A stretch of 5,816 nt of DNA from NCBI GenBank assembly GCA_022511485.1, contig JAFLUJ010000045.1, forward strand, positions 1 through 5,816, given 5' to 3'. This DNA comes from Oscillospiraceae bacterium. Its GTDB lineage: Bacteria > Bacillota > Clostridia > Oscillospirales > Ruminococcaceae. The position numbers and the translations under genes are program-made. Each line of letters begins with the position of its first letter. The stretch's first letter is position 1. Below, piece after piece: positions 1-5,308 of this stretch. The notes below the pieces were generated by a model. It did no database searches. It worked only from the letters and a program-made list of their open reading frames with translations, and had not been told where the DNA came from.

Positions 1-30
1 CTTTGGCGGGGTCGAGGGGCAGAGCCCTCG

Positions 31-50
31 CCGCCGTCCGCAGACGGCGG
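31..50. repeat. Perfect 8-bp GC-rich stem-loop
   Basis: The arms CCGCCGTC (31-38) and GACGGCGG (43-50) are exact reverse complements around a 4-nt loop, CGCA. It abuts the preceding hairpin (13-30) without a gap. All but one pair in each arm is strong, so it should fold in RNA or single-stranded DNA. Confidence 0.8.
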
Positions 51-90
51 AACTCCCCTTAGCAAGCGCTCCGCAAGGGTGTGAATATGC

Positions 91-109
91 CGAACGGCAA
101 AGCCGTTCG
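91..109. repeat. Perfect 8-bp stem-loop
   Basis: The arms CGAACGGC (91-98) and GCCGTTCG (102-109) are exact reverse complements separated by AAA. It lies two bases from the next stem-loop in the cluster. Confidence 0.8.
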
Positions 110-111
110 CC

Positions 112-139
112 TGCGAGTTTTGCTTCGCAAAACATCGCA
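112..139. repeat. 12-bp stem-loop with one bulged base
   Basis: The inner arms GTTTTGC (117-123) and GCAAAAC (127-133) enclose TTC. The outer arms TGCGA (112-116) and TCGCA (135-139) pair once A134 is bulged out. This is the third of the well-formed hairpins in the cluster. Confidence 0.75.
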
Positions 140-141
140 CG

Positions 142-172
142 AGGGGACGCCCTGCAAGAGAGGGCGTCCCCT
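142..172. repeat. Perfect 12-bp stem-loop
   Basis: AGGGGACGCCCT (142-153) and AGGGCGTCCCCT (161-172) are exact reverse complements around the 7-nt loop GCAAGAG. The stem is very GC-rich and would be strong in RNA, but neither flank has a T-run, which argues against a simple rho-independent terminator. Confidence 0.85.
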
Positions 173-194
173 GCCAGAACAATAGCACTATGTC

Positions 195-223
195 TTGAAA
201 ACAGTCCAGCGGACTGTTTTCAA
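195..223. repeat. Perfect 13-bp stem-loop just after pth
   Basis: TTGAAAACAGTCC (195-207) pairs exactly with GGACTGTTTTCAA (211-223) around the 3-nt loop AGC. It lies 15 bp beyond the pth stop codon, so it would be at the 3' end of the pth transcript. There it could protect the RNA end or help termination, although the base of the stem is A/T and no U-tract follows. A TTTTCAA/TTGAAAA-based stem of this type recurs in Ruminococcus-like genomes as I remember them; this is unverified. Confidence 0.8.
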
Positions 224-238
224 CGAAACATAATCCGC

Positions 239-871
239 TTAGGAGTTGTATTTGTTCATCGCCTCATCAGTCTTCCCCTTTACCATCAGCTCCAGAGAAG
301 CCACCGCCTTTTCCGCCGCCTTGTCCATAAGCTCCGATTCCTCCTTGTTGAAATGGGACAGCACCCACGCCGCAAGGTCGTAATCCTTGTGAGGTTTTTT
401 CCCCACGCCTATTTTTATCCGGGGGAATGTGTCAAACCCGGTGAGATATATTATGGATTTCATTCCGTTGTGTCCCCCGTCCGAGCCTTTCCGCCGTATG
501 CGGATAAAGGAGGGTTCAAGACTTATATCGTCATAGCATATTATGACCCGTTCAGCGGGGATCTTGTAAAAGTTCATGGCTTCCACAACAGCTTCGCCGC
601 TGTTGTTCATAAAGGTGGTTGGCTTCATGAGAAGGCAGGAGACCCCTCCCACGTCCGCAATTGCGGTCAGAGACTTGAATTTCAGTTTCTTGACGGGGAC
701 GTTCAGTTTCCCCGCCAGCTTGTCGATGGTCATAAATCCGGCATTGTGACGGGTGTTATCATATTTCTCCCCCGGATTTCCCAGACCCACGATGATGTAT
801 TCGGGTTTACCGACAGGCTCGGAGGATTCTCTTTCCTTGCTTAGTTTATCGAATATGTCGAAGATGCTCAT
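239..871 (-). CDS. pth: Peptidyl-tRNA hydrolase (Pth)
   Basis: Pth cleaves the ester bond of peptidyl-tRNAs released from stalled ribosomes, recycling tRNA in the cytoplasm. The 210-residue product has the family's signature blocks in order: GLGNPG (N32), RHNAGF (H42, the expected catalytic histidine), PTTFMNNSG (N89), YDD (D114/D115) and GGHNG (N135). These match E. coli N10, H20, N68, D93 and N114. The core begins near residue 24, so about 22 residues precede the usual start. The upstream ATG is preferred because AAAGGA (minus strand, 880-885) lies 8 nt before it, and no Met is available near the core start. It is the last gene of the minus-strand cluster, matching the glmU-prs-ctc-pth order of Bacillus. 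A hairpin lies in the 99-bp gap upstream, but I found no convincing promoter there. The identification is firm. Confidence 0.97.
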   Translation of the reverse strand: MSIFDIFDKLSKERESSEPVGKPEYIIVGLGNPGEKYDNTRHNAGFMTIDKLAGKLNVPVKKLKFKSLTAIADVGGVSCLLMKPTTFMNNSGEAVVEAMNFYKIPAERVIICYDDISLEPSFIRIRRKGSDGGHNGMKSIIYLTGFDTFPRIKIGVGKKPHKDYDLAAWVLSHFNKEESELMDKAAEKAVASLELMVKGKTDEAMNKYNS

Positions 872-908
872 TTTTGTGTTCCTTTCTGATTCTTTCTAAA
901 GTGCAATA

Positions 909-934
909 ACCTCTCCATCGGGTGATGGAGAGGT
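909..934. terminator. 11-bp stem-loop between the nuclease gene and pth
   Basis: ACCTCTCCATC (909-919) pairs exactly with GATGGAGAGGT (924-934) around GGGT. Read on the minus strand it follows the nuclease gene stop by about 36 nt and precedes the pth start by about 37 nt. The minus-strand flank after the stem is TTATTGCACTTT, a poor U-tract; on the plus strand a T-rich run (940-948) starts several bases after the stem. It may be a weak or attenuating terminator between the two genes, or an RNA processing or stability element. The hairpin is certain; the role is not. Confidence 0.45.
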
Positions 935-970
935 AGAAGTTTCTTTTTAAACTTAAAGAATTTTTATTAA

Positions 971-1798
971 TTAAGAGCCTATAATTTTCTGTATTTCATC
1001 ATCAGACATACCTAATGACTTCATTCTGGCAGCTATTTCTGCTTCTTTTTCGGCTCTGCCTTTTGCCATACCTTTTGCCATACCTTTTGCCTCTCCCTCT
1101 TCCCTTGCTTCTTCAAGAAGAGTGGCTTCATCATGCAAAGCCTTTTCCCTCATACGGATAAGCTCTCTTGTGCGCTCGTCGGCGCTCATTTTATATACTG
1201 CCTGTATGCCCTTTTGGATACCGGTCACATTTGTGTTTTCCAACATATCGAACGCCTCCTTATCATCTGCTTTGATAAATTGCAGCCATAATTCCTTACG
1301 TGTGCTTTTGTCAATATTCAGTGGGACTTTTTTCAGTTCAAAGAAGTGTATCGCCATCTTGTCGGTAAGCTTGTTGTCGTGTTCTATGTCCCATACTCCG
1401 AATTCTGAATGGTAATCCTCATGTTCAAAAAGATCAAAGTCCACTATGGTTATTGCTATGCACGGACATAACTTTTTATAAGATTCCCCGCTGTCAAGCT
1501 GTGAGGAGTACATCTTGGACCAGTAAAGCAGTATCCTGTCGCCGAAGCTCTTTTCTGACCGCACCTGCATCTCTACATTGATGAATTTTCCGCCAAGGTC
1601 AAGCAGCAGATCAAGGCGATAATACTTTTCTCCGATACTTTCCGGAAGAATATCCGGATTCAGCACCTTGATACTCTTTATTTCCTCCATAGGAATATCC
1701 AGCATATCGGATATGAACTCTGTGAGTATGTCTATGTTTTCAGCAAAAAGCTTTTTAAAAACTATATCAAGTTTTGCAGATACAAGCTTGTTATCCAT
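971..1798 (-). CDS. Rpn-family PD-(D/E)XK nuclease / putative transposase
   Basis: The 275-residue product fits the Rpn/PDDEXK_2 family (often named PD-(D/E)XK nuclease family transposase, TIGR01784-like); E. coli Rpn proteins are DNA endonucleases that promote RecA-independent recombination. Visible marks are the N-terminal DIVFKKLF (11-18), RLDLLLDLGG with D63, then NVEMQV with E76 and Q78, giving a D...ExQ catalytic core. The YWSKMYSSQL and SYKKLCPCIAIT segments typical of the family follow. The C-terminus is a charged helical tail with GMAK repeats, then a short SLGMSDDEIQKIIG end motif. No inverted-repeat termini or target duplications are visible, so mobility is inferred only from the family name. 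Two Shine-Dalgarno options exist: AAGGA at 11 nt and GAAGG at 3 nt. It has its own candidate promoter, looks more AT-rich than prs and pth, and occupies the prs-pth slot held by ctc in Bacillus, which suggests insertion. Confidence 0.88.
   Translation of the reverse strand: MDNKLVSAKLDIVFKKLFAENIDILTEFISDMLDIPMEEIKSIKVLNPDILPESIGEKYYRLDLLLDLGGKFINVEMQVRSEKSFGDRILLYWSKMYSSQLDSGESYKKLCPCIAITIVDFDLFEHEDYHSEFGVWDIEHDNKLTDKMAIHFFELKKVPLNIDKSTRKELWLQFIKADDKEAFDMLENTNVTGIQKGIQAVYKMSADERTRELIRMREKALHDEATLLEEAREEGEAKGMAKGMAKGRAEKEAEIAARMKSLGMSDDEIQKIIGS
1059..1091 (-). repeat. 12-bp tandem repeat inside the nuclease gene, 2.75 copies
   Basis: The unit CCTTTTGCCATA occurs at 1059-1070 and 1071-1082 and partly at 1083-1091, with no mismatches. 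It keeps the reading frame and encodes the repeated GMAK motif in the C-terminal tail. Identical units of this kind can gain or lose copies by replication slippage, so tail length may vary between strains. Confidence 0.9.
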
Positions 1799-1820
1799 AG
1801 ACCTTCACTTCCTTGATCAT

Positions 1821-1850
1821 ATTATATCATAATTCCGGAAATTTTGAAAA
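1821..1850 (-). promoter_or_regulatory. Candidate sigma-A promoter for the nuclease gene
   Basis: On the minus strand a perfect -10 box TATAAT (1821-1826) lies 18 bp downstream of TTTTCA (1845-1850), a 4/6 match to TTGACA. Transcription would start about 10 nt upstream of the two Shine-Dalgarno candidates. The short prs-nuclease gap (1799-1861) shows no clear terminator for prs, so the gene could also be reached by read-through. Confidence 0.55.
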
Positions 1851-1861
1851 ACGGGACATCA

Positions 1862-2824
1862 TCATGTATTGAACAGCGGAGAGATCGGTCTGTCAGCGTA
1901 GATCCTCTCTATCGCCTGTGCAAATACGGGAGCGCAGGGCAGGACGGTTATCTTGTCGATGCGTTTCTCCTCCGGAAGTGCGATAGTGTCAAGCAGTACA
2001 AGCTCCTTGATAACACTGTTCTGTATCCTCTCAATAGCAGGACCGGACAGCACACCGTGAGTTGCACAGGCATAGACCTCGCTTGCCCCTCCGATGTCAA
2101 TGATCGCCTTTGCAGCATTGCAGAGAGTTCCCGCCGTGTCTATCATATCATCTACAAGAACCACCCTTTTATTCCTTACGTCACCGATAATGTTCATGAC
2201 CTCGCAGACATTGGCTTTCTGACGTCTTTTATCTACGATAGCAAATGGTACGCTAAGCTTCTGGGCAAAGTTCCTTGCTCTTGTTACAGAACCAAGGTCG
2301 GGAGAAACTACCATTACGTCCTCCTTGTCGTTCCCGAACTTATCCACGAAATAGGGCGCAAGGATAGGCACACCAAGCAGGTGGTCAACGGGGATATTGA
2401 AAAATCCCTGTATCTGAGGACAGTGGAGATCCATTGAAAGAACTCTGTCCGCACCAGCTACGGAAATAAGGTCTGCAACAAGCTTTGCGGAGATGGGATC
2501 TCTTGCTTTAGCCTTTCTGTCCTGACGGGCATAACCCATGTAGGGAATAACTGCTGTGATGCGTCCTGCGGATGCTCTCTTGAATGCGTCGATCATGATG
2601 AGAAGCTCCATCATATGGTCGTTTACCGGAGAGCTTGTGGACTGTACCACAAAAACGTCCGAGCCTCTTACGCTTTCCTGAATGGAAACACTTACTTCGC
2701 CGTCGGAAAAGGTCACTACCTCGGACTGTCCTACAGGAAGTCCAAGCTGCTTTGCGATCTCCTCCGCTACCTTGGGATTGGAGTTTGCGGTAAAGATTTT
2801 GATATCCTTGCCATGCAGATTCAT
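1862..2824 (-). CDS. prs: Ribose-phosphate pyrophosphokinase (PRPP synthase)
   Basis: Prs transfers pyrophosphate from ATP to ribose 5-phosphate, giving PRPP for purine, pyrimidine, histidine, tryptophan and NAD synthesis. The 320-residue product is the normal length for a class I bacterial enzyme. It shows FSDGE (39-43), the flexible loop with RQDRKAKARDPISAK (100-114), the metal-site motif DLH (132-134) followed by QIQGFF, SPDLGSVTRAR (174-184), VDKRR (K199, R201; catalytic loop) and the PRPP/ribose-phosphate binding loop VVLVDDMIDTAGT (221-233). The start is supported by AAAGGGG (minus strand, 2834-2840) 9 nt before ATG. All expected catalytic blocks are present, so it should be active. 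It lies in the conserved glmU-prs-pth arrangement, but 116 bp separates it from the unknown gene upstream, and that gap contains a candidate promoter of its own. Confidence 0.98.
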   Translation of the reverse strand: MNLHGKDIKIFTANSNPKVAEEIAKQLGLPVGQSEVVTFSDGEVSVSIQESVRGSDVFVVQSTSSPVNDHMMELLIMIDAFKRASAGRITAVIPYMGYARQDRKAKARDPISAKLVADLISVAGADRVLSMDLHCPQIQGFFNIPVDHLLGVPILAPYFVDKFGNDKEDVMVVSPDLGSVTRARNFAQKLSVPFAIVDKRRQKANVCEVMNIIGDVRNKRVVLVDDMIDTAGTLCNAAKAIIDIGGASEVYACATHGVLSGPAIERIQNSVIKELVLLDTIALPEEKRIDKITVLPCAPVFAQAIERIYADRPISPLFNT

Positions 2825-2910
2825 TTTTACATTCCCCTTTACTATATTTACTCACGGAGACCCGCGAATTTTATACAAAGTTTTTGCTGAAACGTTGCAG
2901 CTGCTTATCC

Positions 2911-2938
2911 GTTATATTGGAAATTTTGTGGTCGTCAG
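2911..2938 (-). promoter_or_regulatory. Candidate promoter for prs
   Basis: In the 116-bp gap upstream of prs, the minus strand carries CTGACG (2933-2938; four of six bases as in TTGACA), a 16-bp spacer and TATAAC (2911-2916; five of six bases as in TATAAT). This would give an RNA leader of about 80 nt before the prs ATG. A second AT-rich TATAAA (2870-2875) has no recognisable -35 box. No terminator for the preceding gene is seen, so prs may be expressed both from here and by read-through from glmU. Confidence 0.4.
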
Positions 2939-2940
2939 GA

Positions 2941-3597
2941 CTAAAATGAAAGGATGTGCTTTTCACCATCTATGAGAATATATGTCTTTGCTCCTGCCTT
3001 TACATACATAATGCAGTTATAGTTATTTGAAAAATATATTGGCACCACGTAGTCACCCTTAGCTGTTTTGTTTTCAAGTACATCTACCGAGGCTTTTTCG
3101 GGATTAAGTAAATCTACAGACCTGAAAACCGCAATTTCTTTATTATTGATACTGAACCTTCCGTCATACCCTTCCTGCCAGTCCTCGAAGGAGTCCGGAT
3201 CTGTGTCAATAACACATTCAAACTCAAACTCCACACCTACAAAAGTCACCTTGCCTGTACTGCCTGTGTCAGTCGACCTCATAAAGCCGCCTATACTGCC
3301 CTTTGCGTCTTTATTTCCCTCCAGTCCGCCCACATAATTGAAGGGGGACGGGAAAGCTGTCATCCCATTTGAAAGGGTCGATATGTTCAGTATCTTCAGG
3401 GTGTTGTTTTTTATAATATCCTGAAGCGTTGCGCCCGTGATCCAATACCAGACACTCAGGTCATCCGCAGCAGAGACACGGTATTTAAACCTTGGCCATA
3501 AAAGTGCAGCATTCATAGTGCCGCCGCCGTCACTCCACCCTCTTATTATACAGGGCTTGCTAAGCACAGCTTCCGGTATTTGTTCCTCTTGTATCAT
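2941..3597 (-). CDS. Hypothetical protein, 218 residues, between glmU and prs
   Basis: I do not recognise this protein. It begins 31 bp after the glmU stop with a strong Shine-Dalgarno GGAGG (minus strand, 3607-3611) 9 nt before ATG, so it is very probably translated and co-transcribed with glmU. No signal peptide or membrane helix is apparent, suggesting a soluble cytoplasmic protein. It is rich in aromatic residues (WPRFKY 34-39, VWYW 49-52) and in glycines, including GGG (24-26) and GSTGKVTFVGVEFEFE (112-127), where the alternating pattern suggests beta strands. An acidic segment DTDPDSFEDWQE (131-142) follows. The last third also looks beta-rich (YVVPIYF, CIMYVKAG, TYILIDG). No catalytic motif can be assigned. 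A gene at this place is not part of the usual glmU-prs pair, so it may be a lineage-specific addition. The ORF is well supported; the function is unknown. Confidence 0.85.
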   Translation of the reverse strand: MIQEEQIPEAVLSKPCIIRGWSDGGGTMNAALLWPRFKYRVSAADDLSVWYWITGATLQDIIKNNTLKILNISTLSNGMTAFPSPFNYVGGLEGNKDAKGSIGGFMRSTDTGSTGKVTFVGVEFEFECVIDTDPDSFEDWQEGYDGRFSINNKEIAVFRSVDLLNPEKASVDVLENKTAKGDYVVPIYFSNNYNCIMYVKAGAKTYILIDGEKHILSF

Positions 3598-3628
3598 ACT
3601 TTATGACCTCCGCGCAGAAAACGCCGCG

Positions 3629-5014
3629 CTATTTTTTATTGCGGTTCTTTAACCGTTCTTTGCCGAAGCCCTCCTTGAAATGGAGCTCCCCTCTTTCGAT
3701 GGCAAGCGCACCGTCGGGAACGTCCTTTGTAATTGTAGTTCCTGCCGCTGTGTATGCGCTGTTTCCGATCTTAACCGGAGAGATAAGGTTTGTATTGCAG
3801 CCGATAAAGGCGTTGTCTCCTATAGTTGATCTGAATTTCTTGTCGCCGTTGTAGTTGACCGTCACCACTCCGCAGCCAAAGTTTACATTTGATCCTACGT
3901 CAGTGTCACCCACATAGGTAAGGTGGGAAATGGAGGTTCTTTCGCCGATGACCGAGTTCTTGACCTCCACAAAGTCTCCTATCTTGACCCCTGCCATAAT
4001 GTGGCTGTCGGGACGGATATGGACGAAAGGTCCTATCTTTGCACCGTCGTCGATCTTTGAATCATATGCCTGAACACTGTTAAGCGTGACGTCCTCTCCC
4101 ACTTCGCAGTTTTCTATCACACAGTTAGGACCGATAACACAGCCCTTTCCGATGACGGTATTTCCACGCAGAATTGTGCCTTGCAGTATCTTCGTACCCG
4201 CTCCGATCTTAACATTCCGACCTATGGACACTCCGTCAGTGCAGAGGAACTCCACGCCCTCATCCATAAGACGGTCAATTACCGCATATCTTGCAGTATC
4301 GTTGAGCCGGAGAAGTCCATGACGGTCATTTGCGCCCAGAACAACGTCCGGATTAGAGGAAATGTACGCGTCTGCACGCTGTCCCTGATTTATAAGTATA
4401 TAGACCGAGTCGGTCAGGTAATATTCTCCCTGTGAATTATTGGGCTTTATTTCTCCCAGAGCTTTAATGAGACTTTCCGTCCTGAACCAGTACGCCCCGC
4501 TGTTTATCTCCCGGATACGCTTCTGCTCCGAGGTGGCATCCTTTTCCTCAACTATGCCGGAGACGCCGTTGTCTCCCCGGAGGATACGTCCGTAGCCGGT
4601 GGGATCTCCCACCTTTGCAGTGATTATCGTGACCGCGTTTCCCTGCTTTTTGTGCTGTTCAAGGGAAGCGGTGATGGTCTCACTGTCAATAAAGGGAGCG
4701 TCCCCGCAGAGTATGAGCACATTGCCCTCCAGACGTTCCTTCAGCCAGTCCACAGCCATCATGACCGCGTGACCCGTACCCATCCGCTGGGGCTGGAGGA
4801 CGGTGGTGTATCTGTCTCCGATGTAATCCTCGATGACTTCTGCGTTATAGCCTTTTACGATACAGAGGTCGGTAAGCTCTGCTTTTTCGCAGGCGCTGAC
4901 CACCCATTCAAGCATGGGCTCTCCAAGGACTTCAAACATGGGCTTGGGAAGCTCCGACTTCATTCGTTTTCCCTGTCCTCCCGCCAGAATGACGGCACAG
5001 TTTTTCTCTGACAT
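3629..5014 (-). CDS. glmU: Bifunctional GlmU: GlcNAc-1-P uridyltransferase / GlcN-1-P acetyltransferase
   Basis: GlmU makes UDP-N-acetylglucosamine, the precursor of peptidoglycan, by acetylating glucosamine 1-phosphate and then adding UMP. The 461-residue length matches the family (about 456). The N-terminal nucleotidyltransferase domain (about 1-230) has LAGGQGKRMKSELPKP (10-25; R17 and K24), GTGHA (79-83), CGDAPF with metal ligand D105, GYGRI (140-144), EEKDA (156-160) and N229. The C-terminal left-handed beta-helix (about 250-440) has many hexapeptide turns (IGxx-type) and the acetyltransferase residues R334, K352, H364, Y367, N387 and K392/K393. The start is set by AGGAG (5023-5027 on the minus strand) 8 nt before ATG. 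LAGG replaces the common LAAG; I would not expect this to abolish activity. It is the first gene of the minus-strand cluster with a well-formed promoter upstream. Confidence 0.98.
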   Translation of the reverse strand: MSEKNCAVILAGGQGKRMKSELPKPMFEVLGEPMLEWVVSACEKAELTDLCIVKGYNAEVIEDYIGDRYTTVLQPQRMGTGHAVMMAVDWLKERLEGNVLILCGDAPFIDSETITASLEQHKKQGNAVTIITAKVGDPTGYGRILRGDNGVSGIVEEKDATSEQKRIREINSGAYWFRTESLIKALGEIKPNNSQGEYYLTDSVYILINQGQRADAYISSNPDVVLGANDRHGLLRLNDTARYAVIDRLMDEGVEFLCTDGVSIGRNVKIGAGTKILQGTILRGNTVIGKGCVIGPNCVIENCEVGEDVTLNSVQAYDSKIDDGAKIGPFVHIRPDSHIMAGVKIGDFVEVKNSVIGERTSISHLTYVGDTDVGSNVNFGCGVVTVNYNGDKKFRSTIGDNAFIGCNTNLISPVKIGNSAYTAAGTTITKDVPDGALAIERGELHFKEGFGKERLKNRNKK

Positions 5015-5077
5015 AGAAATTGCTCCTACTTAATTTTATTATATAAATTACCTAAAAGGACACAGCATTACATATCT

Positions 5078-5106
5078 ATTATGCCATAAACGGAAAAATT
5101 TTGCAA
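5078..5106 (-). promoter_or_regulatory. Candidate extended -10 promoter for glmU
   Basis: On the minus strand TTGCAA (5101-5106; four of six bases as in TTGACA) is followed by a 17-bp spacer and CATAAT (5078-5083; five of six). The bases TGG directly before it form a TGn extended -10. Transcription would begin near 5071, giving a leader of roughly 57 nt before the glmU ATG. A nearer TATAAT (5038-5043) lacks a -35 box and would start too close to the Shine-Dalgarno site. Confidence 0.6.
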
Positions 5107-5141
5107 GTAAAATCTGCTCTTTTATCCCGGATTTGGATTTA

Positions 5142-5158
5142 TTGTGCAAAATGCACAA
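5142..5158. promoter_or_regulatory. Operator-like 17-bp inverted repeat between divergent promoters
   Basis: TTGTGCA (5142-5148) and TGCACAA (5152-5158) are exact reverse complements separated by AAA; outside a one-base A/A mismatch the symmetry continues for three more T/A pairs. It sits about 36 bp upstream of the glmU -35 box and about 33 bp upstream of the ppdK -35 box, a suitable position for a dimeric regulator acting on either gene. The short AT-rich arms and lack of a gene end nearby make a terminator unlikely. The binding protein is unknown. Confidence 0.5.
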
Positions 5159-5190
5159 AAAACAAGCAGTAAATTTCCCATCAATCGGTA

Positions 5191-5219
5191 TGGAAAATGG
5201 AAATAATATCTGTTATAAT
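5191..5219 (+). promoter_or_regulatory. Candidate extended -10 promoter for ppdK
   Basis: TGGAAA (5191-5196; four of six bases as in TTGACA), a 17-bp spacer and a perfect TATAAT (5214-5219) preceded by TGT, an extended -10 element. Transcription would start near 5226 and give a leader of about 83 nt before the ppdK ATG. Confidence 0.65.
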
Positions 5220-5234
5220 ATATTTATGACCGTG

Positions 5235-5272
5235 TGCGCCGTTTTAGAGCAGGCTCTTAGCCTTTCGGCGCA
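5235..5272 (+). promoter_or_regulatory. Structured 5' leader of ppdK with alternative hairpins
   Basis: The outer arms TGCGCCG (5235-5241) and CGGCGCA (5266-5272) pair perfectly over 7 bp. Inside are two short hairpins that share bases and exclude each other: AGAGC/GCTCT (5246-5250 with 5253-5257) and AGGCT/AGCCT (5251-5255 with 5259-5263). The structure lies between the predicted transcription start and the GGAGG site (5296-5300). It could be a regulatory leader or an mRNA stabiliser. It matches no riboswitch class I can recognise, and no terminator U-tract follows. Confidence 0.45.
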
Positions 5273-5308
5273 GGGCGGAGTTTAAATTTTAATTTGGAGG
5301 TAATACCA

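Larger units (their letters stand above)
13..223. repeat. Cluster of seven consecutive stem-loops in a non-coding region
   Basis: This gene-free stretch downstream of pth is almost entirely inverted repeats. The arms are 13-18/25-30, 31-38/43-50, 56-63/73-79 (one bulge), 91-98/102-109, 112-123/127-139 (one bulge), 142-153/161-172 and 195-207/211-223. Loops are only 3-9 nt and the units differ in sequence, so this is not a simple tandem array or a CRISPR. No unit is followed by a T-tract on either strand, so they are not standard intrinsic terminators. No convincing open reading frame crosses the region. It resembles the mosaic palindromic intergenic repeats seen in Ruminococcus and related genomes, which is recollection and not a search result. 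It may continue left of the window. Confidence 0.8.

Noticed and set aside
195..223. Rho-independent terminator for pth
   Set aside because: The stem is long and perfect, but its base is A/T and the minus-strand flank is GACATAGTGC with no U-tract, so only a stability or weak termination role can be proposed.
1..238. Possible CRISPR array or tandem repeat
   Set aside because: The hairpins differ in sequence and there is no repeated unit or regular spacing.
353..844. Plus-strand open frame of 163 codons
   Set aside because: It is antisense to pth, whose catalytic motifs are intact; the translated product resembles no family and has no good ribosome binding site.
1844..2437. Plus-strand open frame of 197 codons
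   Set aside because: It lies antisense to prs, which has every expected motif; the frame is open only as a by-product of prs codon use.
2886..2901. Near-palindrome GCTGAAACGTTGCAGC upstream of prs
   Set aside because: It has an internal mismatch, is short, and is not positioned relative to the candidate promoter in a way that suggests an operator.
3612..3629. GCGC-rich hairpin next to the ribosome binding site of the unknown gene
   Set aside because: Only about four pairs form with a long loop, too weak to claim translational control.
4652..5011. Plus-strand open frame of 119 codons opposite glmU
   Set aside because: It is fully antisense to the nucleotidyltransferase domain of GlmU and encodes nothing recognisable.
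5241..5250. GTTTTAGAGC, the same as the start of type II CRISPR repeats
   Set aside because: It is a single 10-base match in the ppdK leader with no repeat copies, spacers or cas genes, so it is a chance resemblance.
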